Shown piece by piece: positions 1 through 7,122 of a stretch of 18,888 nucleotides of DNA. A program made the translations under genes and the position numbers. The stretch covers positions 1 through 18,888 of the forward strand of contig CAYPMJ010000028.1 of assembly GCA_964411785.1 (NCBI GenBank), given 5' to 3'. Origin of the DNA: RUG626 sp964411785. GTDB taxonomy: Bacteria; Bacillota; Clostridia; Oscillospirales; Oscillospiraceae. Numbering within the stretch: position 1 is the stretch's first letter; every line of letters begins with the position of its first letter. The notes beneath the pieces are model-generated. The model had not been told where the DNA came from and did not search any database. It was given only the letters and a program-made list of their open reading frames with translations.

Positions 1-1
1 G

Positions 2-463
2 TACGTGGACGTCTGCATTTCCAACGAGGAGGACGCCAAGGACGTGTTCGGCATTGAGGCGGAGGCGACAGACATAACCGCCGGTGAGCTGAACAAGGAG
101 GGCTACAAGAGCGTCGCACGTCAGCTGATGGACAAATTCGGTTTCGAGAAGGTCGCGATAACTCTCCGCGAGAGCAAATCCGCCTTTGACAACGACTGGA
201 GCGCCATGCTCTATGACGGGACTGATTACTGCTTCTCCAAGCTCTATCACCTGCACATCATCGACCGCATTGGCGGTGGCGACAGCTTCGGAGGCGGACT
301 GATTTACGCGCTCCTCTCCGGGAAGACCACGCAGGAGGCTGTGGAATTTGCGGTCGCTGCCTCTGCCCTTAAGCACTCCATTGAGGGCGACTACAACTTT
401 GCAACAGTCGCCGAGGTTGAAAAGCTGGCCGGAGGCGACGCCTCAGGACGCGTTCAGAGATAG
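2..463 (+). CDS. kdgK: 2-keto-3-deoxygluconate kinase, PfkB family (C-terminal part)
   Basis: C-terminal 153 residues of a ribokinase/PfkB-family sugar kinase. The reading frame is open to the left edge, so the true start lies outside the window; the GTG at position 5 is an internal valine codon. The PfkB signature is visible as DRIGGGDSFGGG (around residues 88-99 of the fragment). Its second Asp is the catalytic base position of the family and the glycines form the anion hole. The tail, ending in LAGGDASGRVQR, is as I remember it from clostridial KDG kinases. Those enzymes phosphorylate 2-keto-3-deoxygluconate to KDPG in hexuronate breakdown. The family is certain; the substrate is inferred from the tail and could be another sugar acid. 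The gene converges on the antitoxin gene and is followed by terminator-like hairpins. Confidence 0.85.
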   Translation, partial: YVDVCISNEEDAKDVFGIEAEATDITAGELNKEGYKSVARQLMDKFGFEKVAITLRESKSAFDNDWSAMLYDGTDYCFSKLYHLHIIDRIGGGDSFGGGLIYALLSGKTTQEAVEFAVAASALKHSIEGDYNFATVAEVEKLAGGDASGRVQR

Positions 464-493
464 CTTACGGTTTTTCAAGGGACATCTGAGTAC

Positions 494-540
494 GGAAAAA
501 GCCCCCCGCAGCCCTCTTGCAGTGCGGGCGGGCTTTTTCC
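494..540 (+). terminator. intrinsic terminator after the sugar kinase gene
   Basis: A GC-rich hairpin 30 nt after the kinase stop. The arm at 494-510 (ggaaaaagccccccgca) pairs with 523-540 (tgcgggcgggctttttcc), leaving one small mismatch or bulge, and the 3' arm carries the T5 run. The A-run on the left arm means it could also act on minus-strand transcription. Confidence 0.8.
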
Positions 541-595
541 GCGGCAGCGCCGTGCATCAGGCGTCACTGGGTCTGCGAAAAAATGTGTCTCATGT

Positions 596-617
596 GCCCT
601 TAAAAAGGGCTCTTTTT
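596..617 (+). terminator. second terminator-like hairpin, plus strand
   Basis: A 6-bp stem, gccctt (596-601) with aagggc (605-610), over a 3-nt A loop and followed directly by tcttttt. It looks like a backup terminator for transcripts leaving the sugar kinase gene. On the minus strand no T-run follows it. Confidence 0.5.
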
Positions 618-636
618 GCTCTTCGAGGTCTCTTCG

Positions 637-674
637 AAGATGGGTATGAAGGCCAGCGCCTTCATACCCATCTT
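637..674. terminator. 17-bp perfect hairpin between convergent genes
   Basis: A perfect inverted repeat: 637-653 (aagatgggtatgaaggc) and 658-674 pair over all 17 bp around a 4-nt loop (cagc). On the plus strand it is followed by tgctttatt. On the minus strand, 15 nt after the antitoxin stop codon, no T-run follows. It is placed to end or protect the 3' end of the antitoxin transcript; the terminator label is inference. Confidence 0.5.
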
Positions 675-689
675 TGCTTTATTCCGTTG

Positions 690-1100
690 TCAGGTCATGA
701 GATCCCGGATCATCTCGTCCATGTCCGTATAGCTCTTATACTCCCGTAGCCTCTCAGGCGCGGACTGAGGCGCACTCCCATCCCGGCTTGCAGGTGTGCC
801 TTCAGGCGGGTTTCCAGGCGCGGATCTCCCGGATGGAGGCTTTTCCGGCTCGGGCGGGACCCCGGCGGCAGCTTCCGGCGCTGTCCCCTCATCCGGCTCA
901 GGTCCGGCGCTCTCCCTCCCGGGTCTCCCCTCCTGGACGGGCCCGCGCCGTACGGCAAATGGTATCCCGTTTTCCCGTATTGACTGCCTGAGAAACATAT
1001 TAATAGCCGTTGAGAAGTCCAGTCCCAGATCCGCAAACAGCTCCTGGGCCTTTGCCTTTACTTCCGCGTCTATGGTAATGCTGGTTGAAACCTTGGCCAT
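690..1100 (-). CDS. RelB/DinJ-family antitoxin with a long internal linker
   Basis: 136 aa. Residues 1-52 match the ribbon-helix-helix half of RelB/DinJ antitoxins: STSITIDAEVKAKAQEL, then GLDFSTAINMFLRQS and GIPF. In this family that half dimerises and binds the operator. The last 13 residues (YTDMDEMIRDLMT) match the usual toxin-wrapping tail. Between them lie about 65 residues rich in Pro, Gly, Glu and Ser, which would make a flexible linker; usual relatives are about 85-100 aa. The start has a good ribosome site (ggaggag, about 7 nt upstream). It sits 70 nt after tyrS on the same strand, so it is probably co-transcribed. No YafQ/RelE-type toxin ORF is found on either side, so it appears orphaned, possibly serving as a transcription regulator only. 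Confidence 0.8.
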   Translation of the reverse strand: MAKVSTSITIDAEVKAKAQELFADLGLDFSTAINMFLRQSIRENGIPFAVRRGPVQEGRPGRESAGPEPDEGTAPEAAAGVPPEPEKPPSGRSAPGNPPEGTPASRDGSAPQSAPERLREYKSYTDMDEMIRDLMT

Positions 1101-1134
1101 TTGTCTCTCTCCTCCGCCGATCCCTTACCCGTAT

Positions 1135-1162
1135 CCCGGCACACTCCTTCTCCGTTGCCGGG
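1135..1162. repeat. intercistronic hairpin between tyrS and the antitoxin gene
   Basis: cccggca (1135-1141) pairs perfectly with tgccggg (1156-1162) over a 14-nt loop. Read on the plus strand it is followed by cgggtttttcattt. Read on the minus strand, the direction of tyrS transcription, no T-run follows, so full termination there is unlikely. It may stabilise the tyrS 3' end or lower antitoxin expression. Confidence 0.4.
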
Positions 1163-1170
1163 CGGGTTTT

Positions 1171-2394
1171 TCATTTCAGCACAACCCTTTTGAAGCTCTT
1201 CTTCCCTCTGCGGAGCAGCACGCCATGTCTGAGCCTGTCCCCGTCCAGCTCGAAGGCTATATCCGTTACCTTCTCCTCGTCCACTGTCACGCCGCCCTGC
1301 TGCACATTGCGCCGCGCCTCACTCTTGGACGGGCAGAGCCCCGAGCGCACAAGCACTGTCAATAAATCCGCCGTGCCGGCCTCTGTAAGATCCGCCTGGG
1401 TCAGCTCAGCCGTGGGGATCTCCTCGGCTCCCCCGCCGCCGAACAGCGCCCGTGCGCTGTCCTTGGCCCTGTTTGCCTCCTCTTCACCGTGCACAAGCGC
1501 AGTCAGCTCAAACGCCAGAAGCTCCTTGGCCTCATTGAGCTTCTCTCCGCGCCAGCCGGACATCTCCTCTATCTGCTCAAGGGGAATGAATGTCAACATC
1601 CTGATGCATTTCATCACATCCGCGTCATCCACATTCCGCCAGTACTGGTAGAAGTCGTAAGGACTTGTCTTATTGCGATCCAGCCACACGGCGTTGCCCG
1701 CTGTCTTTCCCATCTTCTTCCCCTGAGAATCTGTCAGCAGAGTTATTGTCATAGCGTAGGCGTCCTTGCCGAGTTTCCTGCGTATAAGCTCCGTTCCGCC
1801 AAGCATGTTGCTCCACTGATCGTCTCCTCCGCACTGCATGTTGCAGCCGTAATTCCGGTATAAGTGGTAAAAGTCATATGACTGCATTATCATATAATTG
1901 AATTCCAGAAAACTGAGCCCCTTCTCCATCCGCTGTTTATAGCACTCAGCCCGGAGCATATTGTTCACTGAGAAGCACGTGCCGACCTCCCTGAGAAGGT
2001 CTATATAGTTCAGCTTCATCAGCCAGTCGGCATTATTGAGCATCAGCGCCTTATCCCCGCCAAAGTCAATAAAGCGCTCCATCTGACGTCTGAAGCACGC
2101 CGCGTTGTAGCTTATATCCTCAGGTGTCAGCATCTTCCGCATGTCGGTTCTGCCCGAGGGATCGCCCACCATTGTCGTCCCCCCTCCAAGGAGGGCAATC
2201 GGGCGGTTTCCGGCCGCCTGAAGGCGTTTCATCAGCGTGAGCGCCATGAAATGTCCGGCTGTCAGGCTGTCCGCGGTGCAGTCGAAGCCGATATAAAAGG
2301 TCGCCCTGCCGTTGTTAATGACGTCCCTGATCTCATCCTCGTCCGTCACCTGGGCAATAAGTCCGCGCGCAGTAAGCTCATCATAAATTGTCAT
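1171..2394 (-). CDS. tyrS: tyrosyl-tRNA synthetase
   Basis: 407 aa, the normal TyrRS length. It joins tyrosine to tRNA-Tyr in the cytoplasm. The class I Rossmann core carries FDCTADSLTAGHF (residues 37-49), the HIGH region. By numbering, the first His of HIGH (His45 in Geobacillus TyrRS) is Thr45 here, while Thr40 and His48 are kept. The tyrosine pocket is CGGDDQWSN (188-196) and the KMSKS loop is KMGKT (227-231). An S4 RNA-binding domain ends the protein (about 340-400). The start ATG follows a modest purine tract (aaaaagggg). No T-box leader is present in the 101 nt upstream, only a strong hairpin at 2422-2465. It lies between the EF-G-like gene and the antitoxin gene on the same strand. 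Confidence 0.96.
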   Translation of the reverse strand: MTIYDELTARGLIAQVTDEDEIRDVINNGRATFYIGFDCTADSLTAGHFMALTLMKRLQAAGNRPIALLGGGTTMVGDPSGRTDMRKMLTPEDISYNAACFRRQMERFIDFGGDKALMLNNADWLMKLNYIDLLREVGTCFSVNNMLRAECYKQRMEKGLSFLEFNYMIMQSYDFYHLYRNYGCNMQCGGDDQWSNMLGGTELIRRKLGKDAYAMTITLLTDSQGKKMGKTAGNAVWLDRNKTSPYDFYQYWRNVDDADVMKCIRMLTFIPLEQIEEMSGWRGEKLNEAKELLAFELTALVHGEEEANRAKDSARALFGGGGAEEIPTAELTQADLTEAGTADLLTVLVRSGLCPSKSEARRNVQQGGVTVDEEKVTDIAFELDGDRLRHGVLLRRGKKSFKRVVLK

Positions 2395-2421
2395 AGGAAA
2401 TTCCCCTTTTTAAAGTCAGAA

Positions 2422-2465
2422 CGCCGCCCTTCAAGGGCTCAGACCGGAGCCCTCGAAGGGCGGCG
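2422..2465 (-). repeat. 19-bp stem hairpin between the EF-G-like gene and tyrS
   Basis: 2422-2440 pairs with 2447-2465 at 18 of 19 positions (cgccgccctt outer arm, agggctc inner arm) around a 6-nt loop. In the direction of transcription it follows the EF-G-like stop by about 30 nt and ends 27 nt before the tyrS ATG. It is followed by ttctgactttaaaaagggg, with no clear T-run. It could be a weak terminator, an RNase stop or a stabilising structure. Confidence 0.55.
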
Positions 2466-2495
2466 CGGGCTCCGGCGTATACTTCCGTCGGCCTT

Positions 2496-4526
2496 TTACT
2501 CCGCGTCTCCTGCGGCCTTTGCCTCCTCTATCACCTTCTGCTGAACATTCAGCGGCGCCTCGTCATAGCGGACGAACTCGAATGTGAAGCTTCCGCGTCC
2601 CTGTGTCATGGACCTGAGGTCAATGGCGTAATTGCCCATCTCAGCCATCGGGACCTCCGCCTCCACCACCTGATTGCCGTCCTTGTCCACGTTCATACCC
2701 ATCGGGTTGCCGCGGCGCTTTGAGAGGTCAGACATGATATCGCCCATGTTGGCGTCAGGGATCGTGACCTTGAGCAGACCTATCGGCTCAAGCAGTACAG
2801 GGCTCGCGTTCACAAGCTCCTTGTACGCAAGACTCGCCGCAGTCTTAAAGGCCATTTCAGACGAATCCACCGGGTGGTACGAGCCGTCGTACAGCGTCGC
2901 TTTAAGGTACACCATCGGGTAGCCCGCCAGGACACCCTTCGCCGTGCTCTCCCTCAGGCCCTTCTCCACCGCCGGGAAGAAGTTCTTTGGCACGCTTCCG
3001 CCGAATACCTCCTCGGCGAAGATCATGTCCTCGCTCTCATCCTGCGGCTCAAAGCGAATCCACACATCCCCGAACTGACCGTGTCCGCCGGACTGCTTCT
3101 TGTGGCGGCCGTGCGCCTCTATCTTCTTGCGTATCTTCTCTCTGTACGGAACACGTACCGGCAGAAGCTCCACCTCCACGCCGGAGCGGCTCTTAAGGCG
3201 CGAGCAGACCACGTCGAGCTGCATGTCGCCCATGGCCTCCAGCACCATCTGGTGCGTCTCCTTGTTGTTCTCCAGGTGCAGAGTCCTGTCCTCCTCGCGA
3301 AGACGGGCTATTCCCTGAGCGACCTTATCCTCCGTTCCCTTCACCTTGGGTACAATCGCCCTTGAATAGCACGGCGGGTCAAACTCAATGCCCGGAGCCG
3401 GCTCCACGTCCTTGCCCACAGCGAGTGTATCCCCGGTCTTTGTCGCCGAAAGCTTGGAGAGCGCTCCTATATCGCCGGGGCCAACCTCCTTGACCTCCAC
3501 CGGCTTCTTCCCCTGCATCATGTATATATGTCCCAGCTTCTCCTGTGTCTGGCTGCCGGGATTATTCATGGTGAGATCCGGCGTCAACGTCCCGGAGATG
3601 ACCTTGAACAGGCTGTACTTGCCGAACTGATCCGATATTGTCTTGTATATTATCGCCTTTGGCGTTCCGTCCGCCTTGATTTTCTCCCCAAGCTCCATTG
3701 GAGCCGGGAACATGCTGACTATCGCGTCAAGGAGCACAGTCGTCCCCATGTTGGAGACAGCGCTTCCAAAGTAGACCGGGCAAATCTCGCCCGACGCCAC
3801 GCCCACCCCAAGGGCTCCGCGTATCTCCTCCTGGGAGATGGATCCCTCATCAAAATACTTCTCCATCAGCTCCTCGCTGGTACCGGCGGCGCTCTCCATA
3901 AGGTCGTTATACTGCGCCTCCACGCGCTCCGCCATGTCCGGCGGAACGGGGACCTCTGTCCTCTTTCCGCTGCCAAATCGATAGGCCTTCCTCGCCACAA
4001 CGTCGACAGTACCTACCACCTTGTCACTCTCCACGATAGGATCAACCAGTGCGCATACTGACTTGCCGAATTTCGCGCGGAGCTCCTCATATGTCTTGTG
4101 GAAATTTGCGTGCTCCTCGTCCGTCTTGGAGACGTATATGGCGCGGGGCATACCGCGGTCCGTGAGCATCTTCCACGCCTTCTCCGCGCCCACATTCATC
4201 CGCTCCTTGGCGGACACAACTATGATACCTATATCGGCCACGCGGAGAGCCTCGCGTACCTCCCCAACAAAGTCAAAATAGCCCGGTGTGTCAATAATAT
4301 TGATCTTGTGCTTCTTATACTCCACATACATGGTTGAGGCGGAAATGCTTATCTTCCGGCGGATCTCCTGCTCGTCATAGTCGGAAACAGTGTTTCCGTC
4401 CAGAGTGTTCCCCTGCCGGTCAATGGCGCCCGCGGTAAAAAGGAGACTCTCGGCGAGAGACGTCTTGCCGTTTCCCTGATGTCCCAGAAGCGCGATGTTG
4501 CGGATGTTTTCAACTGCGTAGCCCAT
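2496..4526 (-). CDS. EF-G-2-like translational GTPase
   Basis: 676 aa from the ATG at 4526. The frame runs on to a TTG at 4547, but the ribosome site (gggagaagg) lies between the two, so the ATG is the start. GTPase motifs: P-loop GHQGNGKT (15-22), switch I SDYDEQEIRRKISIS (about 48-62), G3 DTPGYFDF (79-86) and G4 SKTD (133-136). The rest follows EF-G domains II-V. Canonical EF-G has GHxDxGKT, DTPGHVDF and NKxD. The Tyr in DTPGY and the GxxGNGKT loop are typical of the EF-G-2 paralogue group, whose role is poorly known: GTP-dependent and ribosome-associated, perhaps a back-up or stress factor. It is therefore probably not the main FusA. It has its own promoter (4587-4615) and precedes tyrS. 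Confidence 0.9.
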   Translation of the reverse strand: MGYAVENIRNIALLGHQGNGKTSLAESLLFTAGAIDRQGNTLDGNTVSDYDEQEIRRKISISASTMYVEYKKHKINIIDTPGYFDFVGEVREALRVADIGIIVVSAKERMNVGAEKAWKMLTDRGMPRAIYVSKTDEEHANFHKTYEELRAKFGKSVCALVDPIVESDKVVGTVDVVARKAYRFGSGKRTEVPVPPDMAERVEAQYNDLMESAAGTSEELMEKYFDEGSISQEEIRGALGVGVASGEICPVYFGSAVSNMGTTVLLDAIVSMFPAPMELGEKIKADGTPKAIIYKTISDQFGKYSLFKVISGTLTPDLTMNNPGSQTQEKLGHIYMMQGKKPVEVKEVGPGDIGALSKLSATKTGDTLAVGKDVEPAPGIEFDPPCYSRAIVPKVKGTEDKVAQGIARLREEDRTLHLENNKETHQMVLEAMGDMQLDVVCSRLKSRSGVEVELLPVRVPYREKIRKKIEAHGRHKKQSGGHGQFGDVWIRFEPQDESEDMIFAEEVFGGSVPKNFFPAVEKGLRESTAKGVLAGYPMVYLKATLYDGSYHPVDSSEMAFKTAASLAYKELVNASPVLLEPIGLLKVTIPDANMGDIMSDLSKRRGNPMGMNVDKDGNQVVEAEVPMAEMGNYAIDLRSMTQGRGSFTFEFVRYDEAPLNVQQKVIEEAKAAGDAE

Positions 4527-4586
4527 AAAGTCAGTACCTTCTCCCAATTAGAATAGTCGGTTGGAAAACCGCCGAAATCTTACGAT

Positions 4587-4615
4587 ATTATATAATATCC
4601 AGTCTCATAAAACAA
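4587..4615 (-). promoter_or_regulatory. promoter of the EF-G-like gene
   Basis: Minus strand: -35 TTGTTT (4615-4610), 17-nt spacer, -10 TATAAT (4592-4587). The expected start near 4580 gives a leader of about 55 nt. The -10 lies inside a 16-bp perfect palindrome, GATATTATATAATATC (4584-4599). A small hairpin (cggtt/aaccg) follows in the leader. Confidence 0.6.
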
Positions 4616-4659
4616 GTTGTTTTTAAAATTGTCCACCTGGGCGTTCTCAGGGCTGCCGG

Positions 4660-7086
4660 CTACTTTGTTCTCACGAGCTGTGAAACTCCCCATACGGCCA
4701 GCTTGAGCACCGCCAGGAATGTGAATATATTCATGGCCGAGGCGGAGGCAAACGAGCCTGTCCAGCATATGAAGAACATCATAAGAAGGCCCACGGCTGA
4801 GCCGACAAGCGAAATAAGTGTGTTGAACTCGCACACCATCTTCAGCCGCCGTCCCCTGGTTATGACCTCCGCCACGGGCGCGAGCCCGCCCCGGCAAAGT
4901 ATGGCCGCGGAGCCGCACCCCTCAGGGACAGAGTTCTCCGACAGCTTGTACACCGTCTCCACCGGCACATACTCAAGCCCGTCTGTTGAGACCTTGAACT
5001 TCTGCTGTATGCTGTTAGGCGTAATATTTACATCTCTTATAGCCATAAGGATCCTCGTCCTCGTTCTCAGAAGCGACACCAGAGCCGCCTGGACCGAGTT
5101 TGTCGGGACATAGTTTATGGTGAAAAACGCCGCAAGCTCACCGTTGATGGCGGTAAACAGGTTGCTCTTGTCGTTAAGGCCATCCGGAACGCGGATGCCC
5201 ATAAGATTCATAAAGCCCCCGTTGCCCACCAGGACCCGCTCCCCTGCGACCACTCCGCCTATGCCGCCTCCGTCGTAATAGGCGAACTCCTTCACCTGCA
5301 TGGACATGTATTCCTGAGATTTCAGAAGCTCCTCAAACACCTTGACAAGGCCGGAGCCGGAGGCGATGACAAGACTCGAGGTATAGACGATGGCCTTTCT
5401 CTGTGAGACCTTCTCAAAGAGCTTTATCCCGCCCAGCGAGACCGTGCCCGTCGGGTAGAGATCCTGGTCGCTTATCACGGCTCCGTCGGAGTAATAGATG
5501 TCCGAGGCCCCTCCCCACCCGGCCACGGCGCTCCCGACCTTTTTTGCCCTCGCAGCGGCATATCTGAACGGCACCGCATAGAGAGAGCAACCTGTAAACG
5601 GCGCCGACACAGCGGTCATGATTGAAAATGTGCGGAAGAAGTCCGCCGCTCTGCCTCCGGTCAGAGAGGTCAGCAGCGACAGTATCAGCGACAGTGCCAG
5701 AAAGAGCGGCGCGAAGCTCTTATACTGAGTCTCTCCGAAGTCCGCCTCAGTGAGTCTGTTATAGAAGCCCTTCACTGCCCCCGGCACCTTTTTAAGCACC
5801 TGTCTCCCCTCTATGCTCTCGCTCTCTGCTATGAGCCCGTAAGGAGACGCGGAGGCCATGGATGTCTTCAGCGAGTCGCACATGGCCATGTAATAGCACT
5901 TTCTGGCAATAAGGGCAAAATACAGAGAGCTCGCGGACACCAGCGCGAGGCTCAGCCCGTTCGTAAAGTCATTTCTGATGAGCATGACAAAGCCGTCCGT
6001 CACCGACGCTATGCACGAAAACAGGATGAGGGACTCCGCACTGAATGACAATCTCAGCACATCATCAAAGCCCGATACCAGCACGTCGAGGCCAAGGGCG
6101 ATCACGAGAAGCTCCATTATAAGCATAACGCCTGTGGCCGTCCGCGCATTGTCCCCTATTCCGAAGGGAAGCGGACTCCCCCTGTAGCTCATGAACGTGA
6201 TAAGCAGCATCAGCGCACAGATCACCCCCACTGCCATTGCCCTGAGACGGGCCGATGGGACACGGACGGCAAATCGGTTTATCTCTCTTGGGATGTCCAG
6301 AGGCTCCTCGTCGCCGCTGTAGTCGTCAAACGGCTCCAGCCTCGACTCATCCGCCGGGGTGCGCATGTCCTCCTCATCAAAGTCTCTCCGCGCATAGCGC
6401 ACACCATCCCCGTCCCCGCTGTAGGGGGCCTTCATGCTGCGGCCTGTCCCCCGGGGCCCGTCGCCGACACTCTCCCGGCTCCCTCCCCCGGAGCGCTTCT
6501 GAAAGAGGCGTCCCAGAACGCCCTCGCCTGTACCGTCCTCCAGATCCCCGTCATCCTCATCGTCGTCGCCGCGGGCGTCACCTCTGCCGGCTTTCAAAGC
6601 GTTCGCTGCGTCGGCGTCAGCATACCGGAAGTTCTCAAAATACCGGCGCTCAGAGTCGGAGACATTCTCGTCGTCAATCTGAAACCTGCCGCGCCTCTCC
6701 TCCGCGGCACGGGGCTGCTGAGCCGCTCTGCGCACTGCTGTCTGCTCTCCCGGCAAGGCTGCGTCTGCAGGCTGCCGCCCAGGTCTTGCGGATACCTCCT
6801 GCCTCTTAGCAGAAGTGCTCCGTCCGCTCCCGGCGCTACGCTGCTCCACACTTCCCCCTGTCCGCTCAGCCGGCGCAGACTCGCCGCGCACCTCCCTGAG
6901 AATGGAATCCGTGCGCTGCTGCAGCACGTCGCTGGGCGTCCGCTTGTCCCCGGCCATGAAGGCGTCGCTCTTGTACTCCGCCAGAATTGACTCCAGCGAA
7001 AAGCTCTCCTCCGACTCAAAATCCTCATTCAGTATGGACTCTACGCTTAAAGCTTCGTTTTCGGTATCGTGCTTCTTATTTTCCAT
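4660..7086 (-). CDS. large membrane protein resembling a degenerate P1B-type ATPase
   Basis: 808 aa, no firm family name. Residues 1-265 are hydrophilic, charged and low in complexity (acidic tract near 173-184), so probably disordered and cytoplasmic. About eight membrane segments follow: roughly 282-300, 317-337, 350-370, 375-394, 458-478, 483-505, 755-775 and 783-803. From 492 the order parallels heavy-metal P-type ATPases: SAPFTGC where CPC would be, AAARAKKVGSAV, GGASDIYYSDGAVISDQD ending at the phospho-Asp position (Asp540), then an N-domain-like GGGIGG...GERVLVGN (607-622) and RTRTRILMAIRDVNITPNSI (674-693) at the TGDN position. DKTGTLT, TGDN and GDGxND are all lost, as is the actuator TGE. 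I infer a catalytically dead transporter relative with a scaffold or sensing role. It lies 36 nt after rlmB. Confidence 0.6.
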   Translation of the reverse strand: MENKKHDTENEALSVESILNEDFESEESFSLESILAEYKSDAFMAGDKRTPSDVLQQRTDSILREVRGESAPAERTGGSVEQRSAGSGRSTSAKRQEVSARPGRQPADAALPGEQTAVRRAAQQPRAAEERRGRFQIDDENVSDSERRYFENFRYADADAANALKAGRGDARGDDDEDDGDLEDGTGEGVLGRLFQKRSGGGSRESVGDGPRGTGRSMKAPYSGDGDGVRYARRDFDEEDMRTPADESRLEPFDDYSGDEEPLDIPREINRFAVRVPSARLRAMAVGVICALMLLITFMSYRGSPLPFGIGDNARTATGVMLIMELLVIALGLDVLVSGFDDVLRLSFSAESLILFSCIASVTDGFVMLIRNDFTNGLSLALVSASSLYFALIARKCYYMAMCDSLKTSMASASPYGLIAESESIEGRQVLKKVPGAVKGFYNRLTEADFGETQYKSFAPLFLALSLILSLLTSLTGGRAADFFRTFSIMTAVSAPFTGCSLYAVPFRYAAARAKKVGSAVAGWGGASDIYYSDGAVISDQDLYPTGTVSLGGIKLFEKVSQRKAIVYTSSLVIASGSGLVKVFEELLKSQEYMSMQVKEFAYYDGGGIGGVVAGERVLVGNGGFMNLMGIRVPDGLNDKSNLFTAINGELAAFFTINYVPTNSVQAALVSLLRTRTRILMAIRDVNITPNSIQQKFKVSTDGLEYVPVETVYKLSENSVPEGCGSAAILCRGGLAPVAEVITRGRRLKMVCEFNTLISLVGSAVGLLMMFFICWTGSFASASAMNIFTFLAVLKLAVWGVSQLVRTK

Positions 7087-7122
7087 GACACTGTCCCCGA
7101 ATCAACTAGTTTTGCCGTGCCC

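Noticed and set aside
464..689. Toxin gene partner of the RelB-like antitoxin
   Set aside because: The stretch downstream of the antitoxin contains only hairpins, and open frames here have no toxin-like sequence or ribosome site.
796..1651. Long plus-strand open frames opposite the antitoxin gene and tyrS
   Set aside because: They lie antisense to well-supported genes, are low in complexity, and result from GC-rich third positions.
2395..2495. T-box leader for tyrS
   Set aside because: No TGGNACCGCG-like T-box bulge sequence and no space for the specifier stem; only the hairpin at 2422-2465 is present.
4527..4547. TTG start of the EF-G-like gene at 4547
   Set aside because: The ribosome site gggagaagg lies within this extension, so ATG 4526 is the better start.
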